A program made the translations under genes and the position numbers. Of a stretch of 64,000 nucleotides of DNA, positions 15,981 through 24,089 are shown in pieces. The stretch's first letter is position 1; each line of letters opens with the position of its first letter. This DNA is from Aquabacter sp. L1I39 (GTDB taxonomy: Bacteria; Pseudomonadota; Alphaproteobacteria; Rhizobiales; Xanthobacteraceae): assembly GCF_017742835.1 (NCBI RefSeq), contig NZ_CP072392.1, positions 325,559 through 389,558 on the forward strand, given 5' to 3'. The notes below the pieces were generated by a model. The model ran no database searches, had not been told where the DNA came from, and saw only the letters and a list, made by a program, of their open reading frames with translations.

Positions 15981-16894
15981 GCCCCTCGCCCCGTCCCCAG
16001 CGCCTGCGCCGTGTCCAGCTCGCCGTTCCCGGCTCGTCCGAGAAGATGATGCGCAAGGCCGCCGCCTCGCTCGCCGATCACGTCTTCCTCGACCTTGAGG
16101 ACGCGGTCGCCCCCAGCCAGAAGGCCGAGGCGCGGGCCAAGATCATCGAGGCGCTCACCACCTATGAGTGGGGGCGCAAGACACGCTGCGTGCGCATCAA
16201 CGACTTCTCCACCCGCTACGCCTATCGCGACATCATCGAGGTGGTGAGCGGGGCGCGCGAGAGCCTCGACACGCTGATGCTCACCAAGGTGAAGACCCCC
16301 GCCGACATCCTGTTCGCCGACACGCTGCTGAACCAGCTGGAGCAGGATATCGGCCTGGAAAAGCCCATTGGCCTGGAAGCCCTGATCGAGGAAGTGGAGG
16401 GCTTGCAGAATGTGGAGGCGATCGCCAAGGCCTCGCCGCGCCTGGAAGCCCTCATCTTCGGCATGGGCGATTTTTCCGCCTCCATGGGCGTGCTGATCAA
16501 GCCCGACGGCAAGGTCGGCCCCTATCCCGGCGATGTCTGGCACTATTCGCGCTTTCGCATGGTGATGGCCTGCCGCGCCGCAGGCATCGATGCGGTGGAC
16601 GGCCCCTATGCGGATTTCCGCGATCCCGAGGGCTACACGGTGGAGGCCTCACGGTCTCTCACGCTCGGCTGTGTCGGCAAGTGGGCCATCCACCCCGCCC
16701 AGATCGACTGGGCGCTCTCCGTCTTCACCCCCGATGCCGGCGAGGTGGCGCGGGCCCGCAAGCTCGCCGCCGCCTACAAGGAGGCCGAGGCGCAGGGGCT
16801 GGGTGCCATCCAGGTGGACGGCACCATGGTGGATGTCGCCTCCATCCGCATGTTCGGAGCCATGCTCCGCAAGGCCGATCTCATCGGCATGTAA
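15977..16894 (+). CDS. CitE-like malyl-CoA/beta-methylmalyl-CoA/citramalyl-CoA lyase
   Basis: A 305-residue HpcH/HpaI-CitE family lyase that splits a 3-hydroxyacyl-CoA into a 2-oxo acid and a shorter acyl-CoA. The segments VFLDLEDAVAPSQKAEARAKI, WGRKTRCVRIND, IEEVEGLQNVEAIAKASPRLEALIFGMGDFSASMG and VGKWAIHPAQIDWA correspond closely to L-malyl-CoA/beta-methylmalyl-CoA lyases (Mcl1 type), including the metal-binding Glu and Asp. In the proposed pathway it would release glyoxylate plus propionyl- or acetyl-CoA, or pyruvate plus acetyl-CoA if the substrate is citramalyl-CoA. Sequence alone does not separate these. Confidence 0.88.
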   Translation: MSPSPRPQRLRRVQLAVPGSSEKMMRKAAASLADHVFLDLEDAVAPSQKAEARAKIIEALTTYEWGRKTRCVRINDFSTRYAYRDIIEVVSGARESLDTLMLTKVKTPADILFADTLLNQLEQDIGLEKPIGLEALIEEVEGLQNVEAIAKASPRLEALIFGMGDFSASMGVLIKPDGKVGPYPGDVWHYSRFRMVMACRAAGIDAVDGPYADFRDPEGYTVEASRSLTLGCVGKWAIHPAQIDWALSVFTPDAGEVARARKLAAAYKEAEAQGLGAIQVDGTMVDVASIRMFGAMLRKADLIGM

Positions 16895-16965
16895 GAGGAA
16901 CGTTTCACGGGCGTTGGTTTCACTCCGGCCGAACCAGAGCGGCTGCACATAAAAAAGAGGGGAAC

Positions 16966-18003
16966 ATGAACACCATCAAGCTCACCAAGCGCGGCTTTCT
17001 CGCCGCATCGGCCGCCGCCGGCCTCAGCCTCGCCATGCCGGCGATCGGGGCGCGGGCGCAGACCGTCTTCAAGTTCAAGATGTCCACCGACGATGCCCCC
17101 GGCCATCACCGCCACGCGGTGGTGACCAAGTGGCTGGACCTCCTGCGCAAGGAATCCAACGGCCAGCTCGACGTGGAGCTGTTCCATTCGGCCCAGCTGT
17201 TCAACGACGTGAACGTGCCCCGTGCCCTGCGCCAGGGCTCCATCGACATGGCCATGCCGGGCAATTGGGTGCTGGGCGGCATCGATCCCAACAACGACAT
17301 CTTCCTCCTGCCCATGTTCTTCGGCGTGCCGCAGGCGGCCATGCATCCGGTCAGCGACGGGGCCGTCGGGCAGGCCATCAACAAGCAGATCGAGGAGAAG
17401 CTGAAGGTGAAGGTGATCGGCTTCTGGCTCGATCACGGCTATAGCGACACCCATTCCACCCGGCAGATCTCCTCGAGCCTCGACCTGAAGGGCCTGCGCG
17501 TGCGCTCCTTCGGCGGCGCTGGCACCGAGGCGCGCATTCGCTATTTCGGCGCCGATCCCATCCTGGTGCCGTGGGCGGAAGTGCCGATGGCCCTCAGCCA
17601 GGGCAATTTCGTCGCCATGTATTCCAACTCGGCGAGCGTCGCCTCCGCAAAGCTTTGGGATTCCGGCATCAAGTGCACGGTGGTGGAGCGCCAGTTCTTC
17701 CACCAGTACATCCCCATGATCTCGCAGGCCGCCTACGACAAGCTGCCCAAGCCCCTCCAGGACCTGCTTGTGGGCAGCTGGAAGGAGCACATCACCGAGT
17801 TCCGCGCCATGACCACTGCCGCCCAGCAGCGCGCCTTCGACACGCTCGCGGCCAATGGCGTGAACGTGGTGCGGCCGGAGCAGGGGGTGCTGGACGGCAT
17901 CCGCAAGGGCCTCATGTCCACCCAGGACGAACTGGTGCCCAAGCTCAAGATCGATCCCGACCTGGTGAAGCAGGCCCTCGCCGCGCTCAAGCAGAGCACC
18001 TGA
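16966..18003 (+). CDS. TRAP transporter periplasmic binding protein (DctP family)
   Basis: A 345-residue extracytoplasmic receptor. An N-terminal export signal with a Tat-like KRGFLAAS motif is followed by a cleavable ARAQ site near 30. The DctP features include FKMSTDDAPGHHRHAVVTKW, LDVELFHSAQLF, LKGLRVRSFGG (containing the conserved arginine that pairs with substrate carboxylate) and a central IDMAMP strand. It binds an organic acid and hands it to the two membrane proteins encoded next. AGAGGGGAAC directly precedes the ATG. It follows the lyase gene by 71 bases and is probably part of the same transcript, so the ligand is likely the pathway's dicarboxylate. Confidence 0.92.
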   Translation: MNTIKLTKRGFLAASAAAGLSLAMPAIGARAQTVFKFKMSTDDAPGHHRHAVVTKWLDLLRKESNGQLDVELFHSAQLFNDVNVPRALRQGSIDMAMPGNWVLGGIDPNNDIFLLPMFFGVPQAAMHPVSDGAVGQAINKQIEEKLKVKVIGFWLDHGYSDTHSTRQISSSLDLKGLRVRSFGGAGTEARIRYFGADPILVPWAEVPMALSQGNFVAMYSNSASVASAKLWDSGIKCTVVERQFFHQYIPMISQAAYDKLPKPLQDLLVGSWKEHITEFRAMTTAAQQRAFDTLAANGVNVVRPEQGVLDGIRKGLMSTQDELVPKLKIDPDLVKQALAALKQST

Positions 18004-18031
18004 TCCCCGGGCAGCCGACCCGATGGGAGCT

Positions 18032-18045
18032 GGGCCCTTCGGCCC
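18032..18045 (+). other. Stem-loop between TRAP receptor and permease genes
   Basis: GGGCC-CTTC-GGCCC in the 88-base gap after the receptor gene. Such hairpins after binding-protein genes often shield the upstream mRNA from 3' decay or partly terminate transcription, raising receptor over permease levels. Similar elements follow two other binding-protein genes in this window. Confidence 0.5.
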
Positions 18046-18091
18046 GGTGTCCCGCGGGCCGTCCTCATTCTTGCGCGAAGGTCGAGCGGTC

Positions 18092-18589
18092 ATGATCGCG
18101 ACGGTGCAGCGGGTCTTCGTCGGCCTCATCGGGGCCATTGCCTTGCTGATGTATTCCTACCAGATCGTCTCGGTCTGGCTGTTCCGCCCCTTTGCCATCA
18201 CCTGGTTCGGCGAGGTGGCGGTCTACATGCTGGTCTGGGCCATGTTCGTGGGCATCAGCGAACTGGTGCGCATCGATTCCCATGTGCGGGCGGACTTCCT
18301 CATCTCCCACCTGCCGGTGCGCACGCAGCGCTGGATGGAGGTGGTGAACTGCCTGGTGGGCATCGTCTTTGCCGCCTGCCTCATCTGGTACGGCTGGCAG
18401 ATGACCTTCGACGCCTGGGACCTGGATGAACGCAGCCCCACCGGCCTCGCCTTCCCCTTGTGGATCTATTACGCGGCGGCCCCCGTGGGCGGCGTGCTGC
18501 TGCTGCTGCGCTTCGTTCAGCGCTTCTGGGCCTATCTCGCGAAGTTCGATGAAAAGACCATGGCGCTCCACAGCGCGGCGGAGATCTGA
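18092..18589 (+). CDS. TRAP transporter small permease (DctQ family)
   Basis: A 165-residue membrane protein with four hydrophobic segments (about 9-30, 42-60, 85-105 and 125-147), the DctQ topology. The TWFGEVAVYMLVWAMFVG and RIDSHVRADFL motifs are typical of the family. It pairs with the large permease encoded 3 bases downstream to form the sodium- or proton-coupled uptake channel fed by the 16966 receptor. The ATG at 18092 fits the expected N-terminus; the open frame extends upstream but without conservation. Confidence 0.9.
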   Translation: MIATVQRVFVGLIGAIALLMYSYQIVSVWLFRPFAITWFGEVAVYMLVWAMFVGISELVRIDSHVRADFLISHLPVRTQRWMEVVNCLVGIVFAACLIWYGWQMTFDAWDLDERSPTGLAFPLWIYYAAAPVGGVLLLLRFVQRFWAYLAKFDEKTMALHSAAEI

Positions 18590-18592
18590 GCC

Positions 18593-19873
18593 ATGACGAT
18601 CCAGCTTTTCGGCATCGTCTTCTTCGCCATGCTCGCCATCGGCATGCCGCTGTTCCTCGTGCTGGGCACGGTGGCGATGCTCATGTACGCGCTGAACGGC
18701 GACCCGCTCATCGGCGTGTTCCAGAAGATGCTGGACGGGCTGAATTCCGAGACCCTGCTGGCAGTGCCCTTCTTCGTCATGGCCGCTTCCTTCATGCAGA
18801 AGGGGGGCGTCGCGAAGGCGCTCATCGACATGGTGAGCATGCTGGTGGGCTCGGTGCGCGGGGGCCTGGCCATCGTGGCGGTGGTGGCCTGCGCCCTCTT
18901 CGGCGCCATCTGCGGCTCCTCGGTGGCCACCGCGGTCGCCATGGGCGGCATCCTGGTGCCCGCCATGCGCCAGCGCGACTATCCCATGCCCTTCACGCTC
19001 GGCGTGCTCGCGGCCTCGGGCACGCTGGGCATCCTCATCCCGCCCTCCCTCGCCATGATCCTGTTCGCGCTGATCGCCGAGGAATCCGTGCCGCGCCTGT
19101 TCCTGGCCGGGGTGGTGCCGGGGGTGATCCAGGCGGCGATCTTCGTCGGCTATTCCATGTACTACGCCTATCGCCACAAGCTCCCCCGCGAGCCCCGCCG
19201 CAGCCGCGAGGATGCTGCGCAGGTGGTGCTGCACGCGCTCCCCGCGCTGAGCCTTCCCGTGGTGGTGGCGGTGGGCATCTATGGCGGCTATGTCACCGTC
19301 ACCGAGGCTTCCGTGCTGGCGGCGGCGCTCTCGCTGCTCATCGCCCTGTTCTATTACAAGGGCTTTTCCTGGAAGGACTCGCTTTCCGAGATCGGCGATT
19401 CCGTGCAGGGGGCGGCGGTGATCACCATCATCATCGCCACGGCGCTGGCCTTCGCCCAGTGGCTGACCGCCTCCGGCGTGCCTGGCGCGGTGGTGCGCTA
19501 CATCACCGAAATCGGGCTCCAGCCCTGGCAGTTCATGCTGATCATCAACGTGCTGCTGATCATCATGGGCATGTTCCTGGAAGCCATCTCCATCATGCTG
19601 ATCACGCTGCCCATCCTGGTGCCGCTGCTGGGCCCCATGGGTATTGATCCCGTGCACTTCGCGGTGGTCATCACCATCAACATGGAACTGGCCTTGCTGA
19701 CCGCACCCGTGGGCCTGAACCTGTTCGTGCTCTCCAACGTGGCCAAGCAGCCGCTCAGCGTGGTCACCAAGGGCGTGTTTCCCCTGGAGTGCCTGCTCTT
19801 CGTGCTGCTGATGGTGGTCAGCTACGTGCCGTTCCTGTCGCTCTGGCTGCCCAACCTCGTGTTCGGCAAATAG
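18593..19873 (+). CDS. TRAP transporter large permease (DctM family)
   Basis: A 426-residue integral membrane protein with about 12 hydrophobic segments. Family motifs are present: the glycine/serine-rich AICGSSVATAVAMGGILVPAM loop, GTLGILIPPSLAMILFALIAEESVPRLFLAGVVPG, and the second half with NVLLIIMGMFLEAISIMLITLPILVPLLGPMGIDPVHFAVV. It forms the translocation path of the tripartite transporter. It starts 3 bases after the small permease gene. A strong GC hairpin follows before the BCCP gene. Confidence 0.94.
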   Translation: MTIQLFGIVFFAMLAIGMPLFLVLGTVAMLMYALNGDPLIGVFQKMLDGLNSETLLAVPFFVMAASFMQKGGVAKALIDMVSMLVGSVRGGLAIVAVVACALFGAICGSSVATAVAMGGILVPAMRQRDYPMPFTLGVLAASGTLGILIPPSLAMILFALIAEESVPRLFLAGVVPGVIQAAIFVGYSMYYAYRHKLPREPRRSREDAAQVVLHALPALSLPVVVAVGIYGGYVTVTEASVLAAALSLLIALFYYKGFSWKDSLSEIGDSVQGAAVITIIIATALAFAQWLTASGVPGAVVRYITEIGLQPWQFMLIINVLLIIMGMFLEAISIMLITLPILVPLLGPMGIDPVHFAVVITINMELALLTAPVGLNLFVLSNVAKQPLSVVTKGVFPLECLLFVLLMVVSYVPFLSLWLPNLVFGK

Positions 19874-19883
19874 CCTGCCCCGT

Positions 19884-19905
19884 CCCCGCCGGGCGCCCGG
19901 CGGGG
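19884..19905 (+). other. GC-rich stem-loop between TRAP and carboxylase genes
   Basis: CCCCGCCGG/CCGGCGGGG with a 4-base GCGC loop, 10 bases after the DctM stop. There is no T-run, so read-through into the carboxylase genes is expected. It may separate transport and carboxylase expression levels. Confidence 0.5.
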
Positions 19906-19928
19906 TTACAGCCTCCCCAAGAAGGTCG

Positions 19929-20153
19929 ATGCCGATGAGCAGATGCCCCGTCCTCTCCGATGTCTCCGGCGCTGTCTGGAAGATCCTGGTGTCGGTGGGC
20001 GACACCGTCGCCGAGTATCAGGAGCTGATGCTCATCGAATCCATGAAGATGGAAATTCCCGTGCTGGCGCCCCGCGACGGGCGCGTGGCCGAGCTGCTGG
20101 TGGGCGAGGGCGATGCGGTCGCCGCCGAGCAGATCGTGGCCTGGATCGACTGA
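19929..20153 (+). CDS. Biotin carboxyl carrier protein, minimal biotinyl domain
   Basis: A 74-residue stand-alone biotinyl domain. The attachment motif is ESMKME, with K40 as the biotinylated lysine, flanked by the usual glycines (DVSGAVWKILVSVGDTV and LLVGEGDAVAAEQIVAWID). It carries CO2 on biotin between the carboxylase encoded at 10062 and the carboxyltransferase encoded one base after its stop codon. ATGs at 19929 and 19935 are both possible; AGAAGG suits the second. The domain is shorter than AccB (about 150 residues), so this is not the fatty-acid-synthesis carrier. Confidence 0.88.
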   Translation: MPMSRCPVLSDVSGAVWKILVSVGDTVAEYQELMLIESMKMEIPVLAPRDGRVAELLVGEGDAVAAEQIVAWID

Positions 20154-20154
20154 C

Positions 20155-21681
20155 ATGGCTTTCGAGACTGAACGGGCGGAGCTGGAAGCCCGCCGCGCCC
20201 GCGCCCTCGCCATGGGATCCCCGAAGCGCCTCGCCGAGCGCAAGAAGGCCGGCATCCTCAATGCCCGCGAGCGGGTGGCGCATCTCACCGATGCCGGCAG
20301 CTTCGCCGAATGGGGCCTGCTGGCCGTCTCCGCCCGCGCGGAGGATCATCATCGCTCGCCGGCGGACGGCTATGTGAGCGGCACGGCCTTCGTGGAGGGG
20401 CGGCCCGTGGTGGTGCATGCGGCCGACTTCACCACGCTCGGCGCATCCACCTCCGCCATTGGCGACAAGAAGTTCCACCACGCCAAGGCCAATGCGGCCA
20501 AGAATGGCGTGCCGCTGGTGCTGCTGAACGAATGCGCGGGCTCGCGCATCCCCGACATCATGGGCGCACAGGGCCTGCACCGGGCGGGCGAGCATTCCGA
20601 ACTCTGGCGCGACCGCTCCTCGCCCTGGGCGGCGGCCATCCTGGGCCTGACCTATGGCGACGGCTCCTTCTACGCCTCCATGTCCGACTTCGTTGTGATG
20701 CGGAAGGGGGCGGTGATGGCCGTCTCCAGCGAGCATGTCACCTCCGTGGCGCTGGCGGAGGCCAACGATCCGCGCGAGTTCGGAGGCTGGGAGGTGCAGA
20801 CGCAGGTGACCGGCGTGGTGGACCGGGCGGTGGACACGGACGAGGAGGCCCTCGACCTCATCAAGCGCTTCCTGTCCTATTTGCCCTCCCACGGCCAGGA
20901 ATTGCCGCCCCGCATCGCCCCCGGCGCGCCGGGCGGGGACCAGGACAAGCTTTTGGACCTGCTGCCCGAAAGCCCCAAGCGCACCTATGACGTGCGGCGC
21001 ATGCTGGAGATCATCTTCGATGCCGGCACCCTCTTCCCGCTGAAGGAGCGCTTCGCGCCCGTGGCCTATACGGGCCTTGCGCGCCTTGCGGGCGAGACCG
21101 TGGGCGTGATTGCCATCAACCCCCAGCACAAAGGTGGCGCGCTCGATGCGGATGCCTGCGACAAGGTCGTGAGCTTCATTGTCCTGTGCGACAGCTTCAA
21201 CATCCCGCTCATCACCTTCGCCGACACACCCGGCTTCCTGGTGGGCGCGGCCGGCGAGCGGCAGAAGATGCCGGGCAAGATCATGAACTATCTGCAGGCG
21301 CTGGGGGCGGCCACGGTGCCAAAGCTCTCGGTCATCCTGCGCAAGTCCTATGGCCAGGCGCATCTCAATATGGGCGCGGGCTATGCGGACGAGATGGCCG
21401 CCTGGTTCACCGCCGAGGTCAGCCTCATGGGCCGTCAGCCGGCCATGAACGTGCTGCATCGCCTGAAGCCCGGCGAGGGGCCTGAGCGCTATGCGGAACT
21501 GGAGGCGGAGCTCGCCCGCGACACCTCGGCCTATGCGCTGGCGGAGCCCTTCATGGCGCAGACCGTGATTTCGCCGCCCGAGACCCGCGACTGGCTGATC
21601 CGCATGCGCGCGCTCCATGCCCGCCGCCCCACCGGCGGCATCGGCCTGCGCCGGCTCGCCACTTGGCCCACCACCTATTGA
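20155..21681 (+). CDS. Acyl-CoA carboxylase carboxyltransferase subunit
   Basis: A 508-residue carboxyltransferase containing both crotonase-like halves. N-terminal ARERVAHLTDAGSFAEWG and SASFTTLGASTSAIGDKKFHHAKANAAKNGVPLVLLNECAGSRI-type segments are followed by C-terminal GVIAINPQHKGGALDADACDKVVSFIVLCDSFNIPLITFADTPGFLVG and a GAGYADEMAAWF loop. It transfers carboxyl from biotin to an acyl-CoA. The organisation resembles propionyl/methylcrotonyl/acetyl-CoA carboxylase beta subunits. Within this locus, carboxylation of propionyl-CoA released by the CitE-like lyase is the simplest hypothesis, but acetyl-CoA or another acyl-CoA cannot be excluded. Confidence 0.9.
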   Translation: MAFETERAELEARRARALAMGSPKRLAERKKAGILNARERVAHLTDAGSFAEWGLLAVSARAEDHHRSPADGYVSGTAFVEGRPVVVHAADFTTLGASTSAIGDKKFHHAKANAAKNGVPLVLLNECAGSRIPDIMGAQGLHRAGEHSELWRDRSSPWAAAILGLTYGDGSFYASMSDFVVMRKGAVMAVSSEHVTSVALAEANDPREFGGWEVQTQVTGVVDRAVDTDEEALDLIKRFLSYLPSHGQELPPRIAPGAPGGDQDKLLDLLPESPKRTYDVRRMLEIIFDAGTLFPLKERFAPVAYTGLARLAGETVGVIAINPQHKGGALDADACDKVVSFIVLCDSFNIPLITFADTPGFLVGAAGERQKMPGKIMNYLQALGAATVPKLSVILRKSYGQAHLNMGAGYADEMAAWFTAEVSLMGRQPAMNVLHRLKPGEGPERYAELEAELARDTSAYALAEPFMAQTVISPPETRDWLIRMRALHARRPTGGIGLRRLATWPTTY

Positions 21682-21689
21682 GGCCGCTT

Positions 21690-22139
21690 ATGTCCGGCAC
21701 CAGCGACACCCCTCCCGCCATCGACCTGCGCCAGCGGTCATCGTTCGGCTTCTTCACCACCGAGCAGATCCGCTTCGCCGACCTCGACCTGAACGGCCAC
21801 GTCAACAACCTGTCCTTCCTCGCCATGATGGAGAGCGCTCGCCAGCGCTTCATCGCCGGCCATACGCCCTTGGTGCTCAATGACGAGCAGACCTACATGC
21901 TCGTGCATCTCGAGGTGGATTTCGTGGGAGAGCTTCACTATCCCGGCGCGGTGGACGGCGCCTGCCGGGTGGTGGAGGTGCGCCGCTCGTCCGTTGTGTT
22001 CGGACAGGCGCTGTTTGCCGGCGAACGGGCGGCCGCGACGCTGAAGGCCGTCACGGTCAATGTGGACCGCCGCATCCGCAAGGCGGCGCCCTTCACGGAC
22101 GACGCCCGGGAGAAGCTGCTGGCGCTGCTGGCCGCCTGA
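21690..22139 (+). CDS. 4-hydroxybenzoyl-CoA thioesterase-family hot-dog protein
   Basis: A 149-residue hot-dog thioesterase. The characteristic RFADLDLNGHVNN motif near residues 30-42 holds the catalytic aspartate and the start of the hot-dog helix (FLAMMESARQRFI), followed by VHLEVDFVGELHYPGAVDG strands. It hydrolyses an acyl-CoA, perhaps as a safety valve returning CoA from dead-end intermediates of the operon. It starts 8 bases after the carboxyltransferase stop and is the last gene before a strong terminator. Confidence 0.85.
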   Translation: MSGTSDTPPAIDLRQRSSFGFFTTEQIRFADLDLNGHVNNLSFLAMMESARQRFIAGHTPLVLNDEQTYMLVHLEVDFVGELHYPGAVDGACRVVEVRRSSVVFGQALFAGERAAATLKAVTVNVDRRIRKAAPFTDDAREKLLALLAA

Positions 22140-22157
22140 GGCGGCGCTTCAAATAAG

Positions 22158-22188
22158 AACGGCCCGCGAGACGATCTCGCGGGCCGTT
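22158..22188. terminator. Strong hairpin between convergent genes
   Basis: A perfect 14-bp stem (AACGGCCCGCGAGA and its complement) with a 3-base CGA loop, followed on the plus strand by GTCTTG and preceded by AAATAA, which gives a T-rich tail on the minus strand. It probably terminates both the carboxylase/thioesterase operon and the leftward ThDP-enzyme unit ending at 22211. Confidence 0.85.
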
Positions 22189-22210
22189 GTCTTGCGTGTG
22201 TCCCGCGCCC

Positions 22211-23977
22211 TCAGGCGATGCGGTCGCCGGGCTTGATCTGCACCGTGCGGCTGTCGACGCCGGGCAGCATCTTGGAGGGATCGCGCGTCACCACCACGTC
22301 GATGACGGTCGGCACGCCGCAGGGCACGAGGGCCGCCTTCAAGGCACCCGCCACATCCTCCGGCCGCTCCACGCGGATGCCGCGGCAGCCCATGGCATTG
22401 GCCACCGCCGCATAGTCGATCTCGCTCAGGTCCGAGGACTGGTAGGCGCCCTGGCCATACATGAGGTGCTGGAGCGCCTTCACATAGCCGGAGGCGGCGT
22501 TGTTGATAACGATGACGGCGAAGTCCAATTCCAGCCGGCGGGCGGTCTCCAGCTCGCCCAGCATCATGTTGAAGCCGCCATCGCCGGTCAGCGCGAAGAC
22601 CGGGGCCGGGCGGGCGGCGAGCGCCGCGCCGATGGCGCCGGGCAGGCCATAGCCGATGGAGGCCGAGCCGCGATCAGGCACGAAGGAGCGGCCGGCGCGG
22701 GGGGAATCGAACAAGAGCCCGCCCCAATGGGCCGCGAAGCCGCCATCGGCCACCAGATATCCGTCCTCCGGCATGGCCGCGTTGATCTCGGTGAGGAGGC
22801 GGGCGATGTCCACCGGCGTCTCCTGCGAGTTCAGCCGGTCGCCCACCTTGGTGCGCCAGGCCGCCATGCGGGCGGCGATGTCGGCGGGGCGGCCGGCCCA
22901 GCGGGCCGCGAGCGCCTCGCGGGACGGGGCGAGCGCGGTGGCGAGATCCTCGATGCCGAGGCGGGCATCGCCCCAGAGCTTCACGGCGGACGGCACCGTG
23001 CGGTCGAACTCCTCGGCCACGCAATCCAGGTGAATGAGTGCCTTGCCCGGGGAGGGGATGGTGTAGCGCTTGGTGGCGATCTCGCCCAGCTTGCAGCCCA
23101 CCACGATGAGGAGGTCGGCCTCCTCGATCAGCGGGTTGGCGATGCGGTCATAGCGGCCGAACAGGCCCGCATTGAGCGCGCTGGCGCAGGGAATGGCGCC
23201 CTTGCCGGAGAGCGTATGGGCGACGGGAATGTTGAAGGCTTCGGCAAAGGCGGTGAGCGCCTGGGCGGCGCCGGAAATGTGCACGCCGCCGCCCGCCAGG
23301 ATCACCGGCGCCTTGGCCGCGCCGATGCGGGCCGCCGCTTCCGCGATGCTCTCCCCATCGGGGCGGGTGCGCAGGGCCGGAACGCTCTGGAAGCGGGTGT
23401 CCACCTCAAAGGCGCTGACGGGGAAGTCGTGGACCGCGTGCGAGATGTCCTCGGGAATGTCGATCACCACGGGACCGGGGCGGCCGGATGTGGCCACCGT
23501 ATAGGCCCGGCGCACCAGCTCAGGAATGCGGGAGACCATCTCCACGCGGATGACTTCCTTGGAGACCGGGCGCAGCAGGTCCACCTGCCGGCATTCCTGG
23601 GTCATGTTCTTCCAGGAATGGGCGCGGTGGGTGTCACCGGCCAGCACCACGAGGGGGGTGCCCGCATTCAGCGCTTCCATGAGACCGGTGACGAGGTTGG
23701 TGGCTCCTGGTCCCAGCGTCGCGTCGCACAGGCCCACGCGGCCGGACACCTTGGCATAGGCGTCGGCCGCGAAGATGCCGGCGCGCTCGTCATTGATGAG
23801 GATGTGCTTGAGGCCGAGGCGCCGGGCCGCGTCGTAGAAAGGCAGGAGCTGGAAGCCGCCCATGCCGAACACCACGCCGCCGCCATAAGCGAGGATCATG
23901 CGCGCGACGGCCTCGCCGCCGGTGATGGAATAGACGCCGTTGACGGCAGCGGACTTGAGGTCGACGTGCTGGTTCAT
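22211..23977 (-). CDS. Thiamine-diphosphate-dependent enzyme, acetolactate-synthase-like
   Basis: A 588-residue three-domain ThDP enzyme. The PYR domain has the activating glutamate E64 (INDERAG), the middle domain lies at about 195-330, and the PP domain has the GDGGFNMMLGELETA Mg-ThDP motif near 460-475. FQLLPFYDAARR and LGPGATNLVTGLMEALNAGTPLVVLAGD are typical of the acetolactate synthase/glyoxylate carboligase/benzoylformate decarboxylase superfamily. No small regulatory subunit gene is adjacent, so biosynthetic acetolactate synthase is unlikely. It shares a leftward unit with a TctC receptor (112-base gap) under an IclR-type regulator, suggesting a catabolic decarboxylase or carboligase for an imported acid. 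Substrate unknown. Confidence 0.85.
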   Translation of the reverse strand: MNQHVDLKSAAVNGVYSITGGEAVARMILAYGGGVVFGMGGFQLLPFYDAARRLGLKHILINDERAGIFAADAYAKVSGRVGLCDATLGPGATNLVTGLMEALNAGTPLVVLAGDTHRAHSWKNMTQECRQVDLLRPVSKEVIRVEMVSRIPELVRRAYTVATSGRPGPVVIDIPEDISHAVHDFPVSAFEVDTRFQSVPALRTRPDGESIAEAAARIGAAKAPVILAGGGVHISGAAQALTAFAEAFNIPVAHTLSGKGAIPCASALNAGLFGRYDRIANPLIEEADLLIVVGCKLGEIATKRYTIPSPGKALIHLDCVAEEFDRTVPSAVKLWGDARLGIEDLATALAPSREALAARWAGRPADIAARMAAWRTKVGDRLNSQETPVDIARLLTEINAAMPEDGYLVADGGFAAHWGGLLFDSPRAGRSFVPDRGSASIGYGLPGAIGAALAARPAPVFALTGDGGFNMMLGELETARRLELDFAVIVINNAASGYVKALQHLMYGQGAYQSSDLSEIDYAAVANAMGCRGIRVERPEDVAGALKAALVPCGVPTVIDVVVTRDPSKMLPGVDSRTVQIKPGDRIA

Positions 23978-24089
23978 CTGAAGGGTCCTTGAGGCAAAGC
24001 ACGGCCCGTCCCGCCGCGTCCGTGCGGCAGGAAGGGGAAGTCAGGAGCCGGGGCGCGGCGCGCCGCCGGCAGGTTTGGAAAGGAAAAGG

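Noticed and set aside
22211..23977. Sulfoacetaldehyde acetyltransferase (xsc), which would complete sulfonate breakdown
   Set aside because: N-terminal and domain sequence are of the general acetolactate-synthase-like type, no pta gene is adjacent, and it belongs to the IclR/TctC unit.
22187..23992. 601-codon plus-strand open frame
   Set aside because: Antisense to the ThDP enzyme, which has full domain and motif support on the minus strand.
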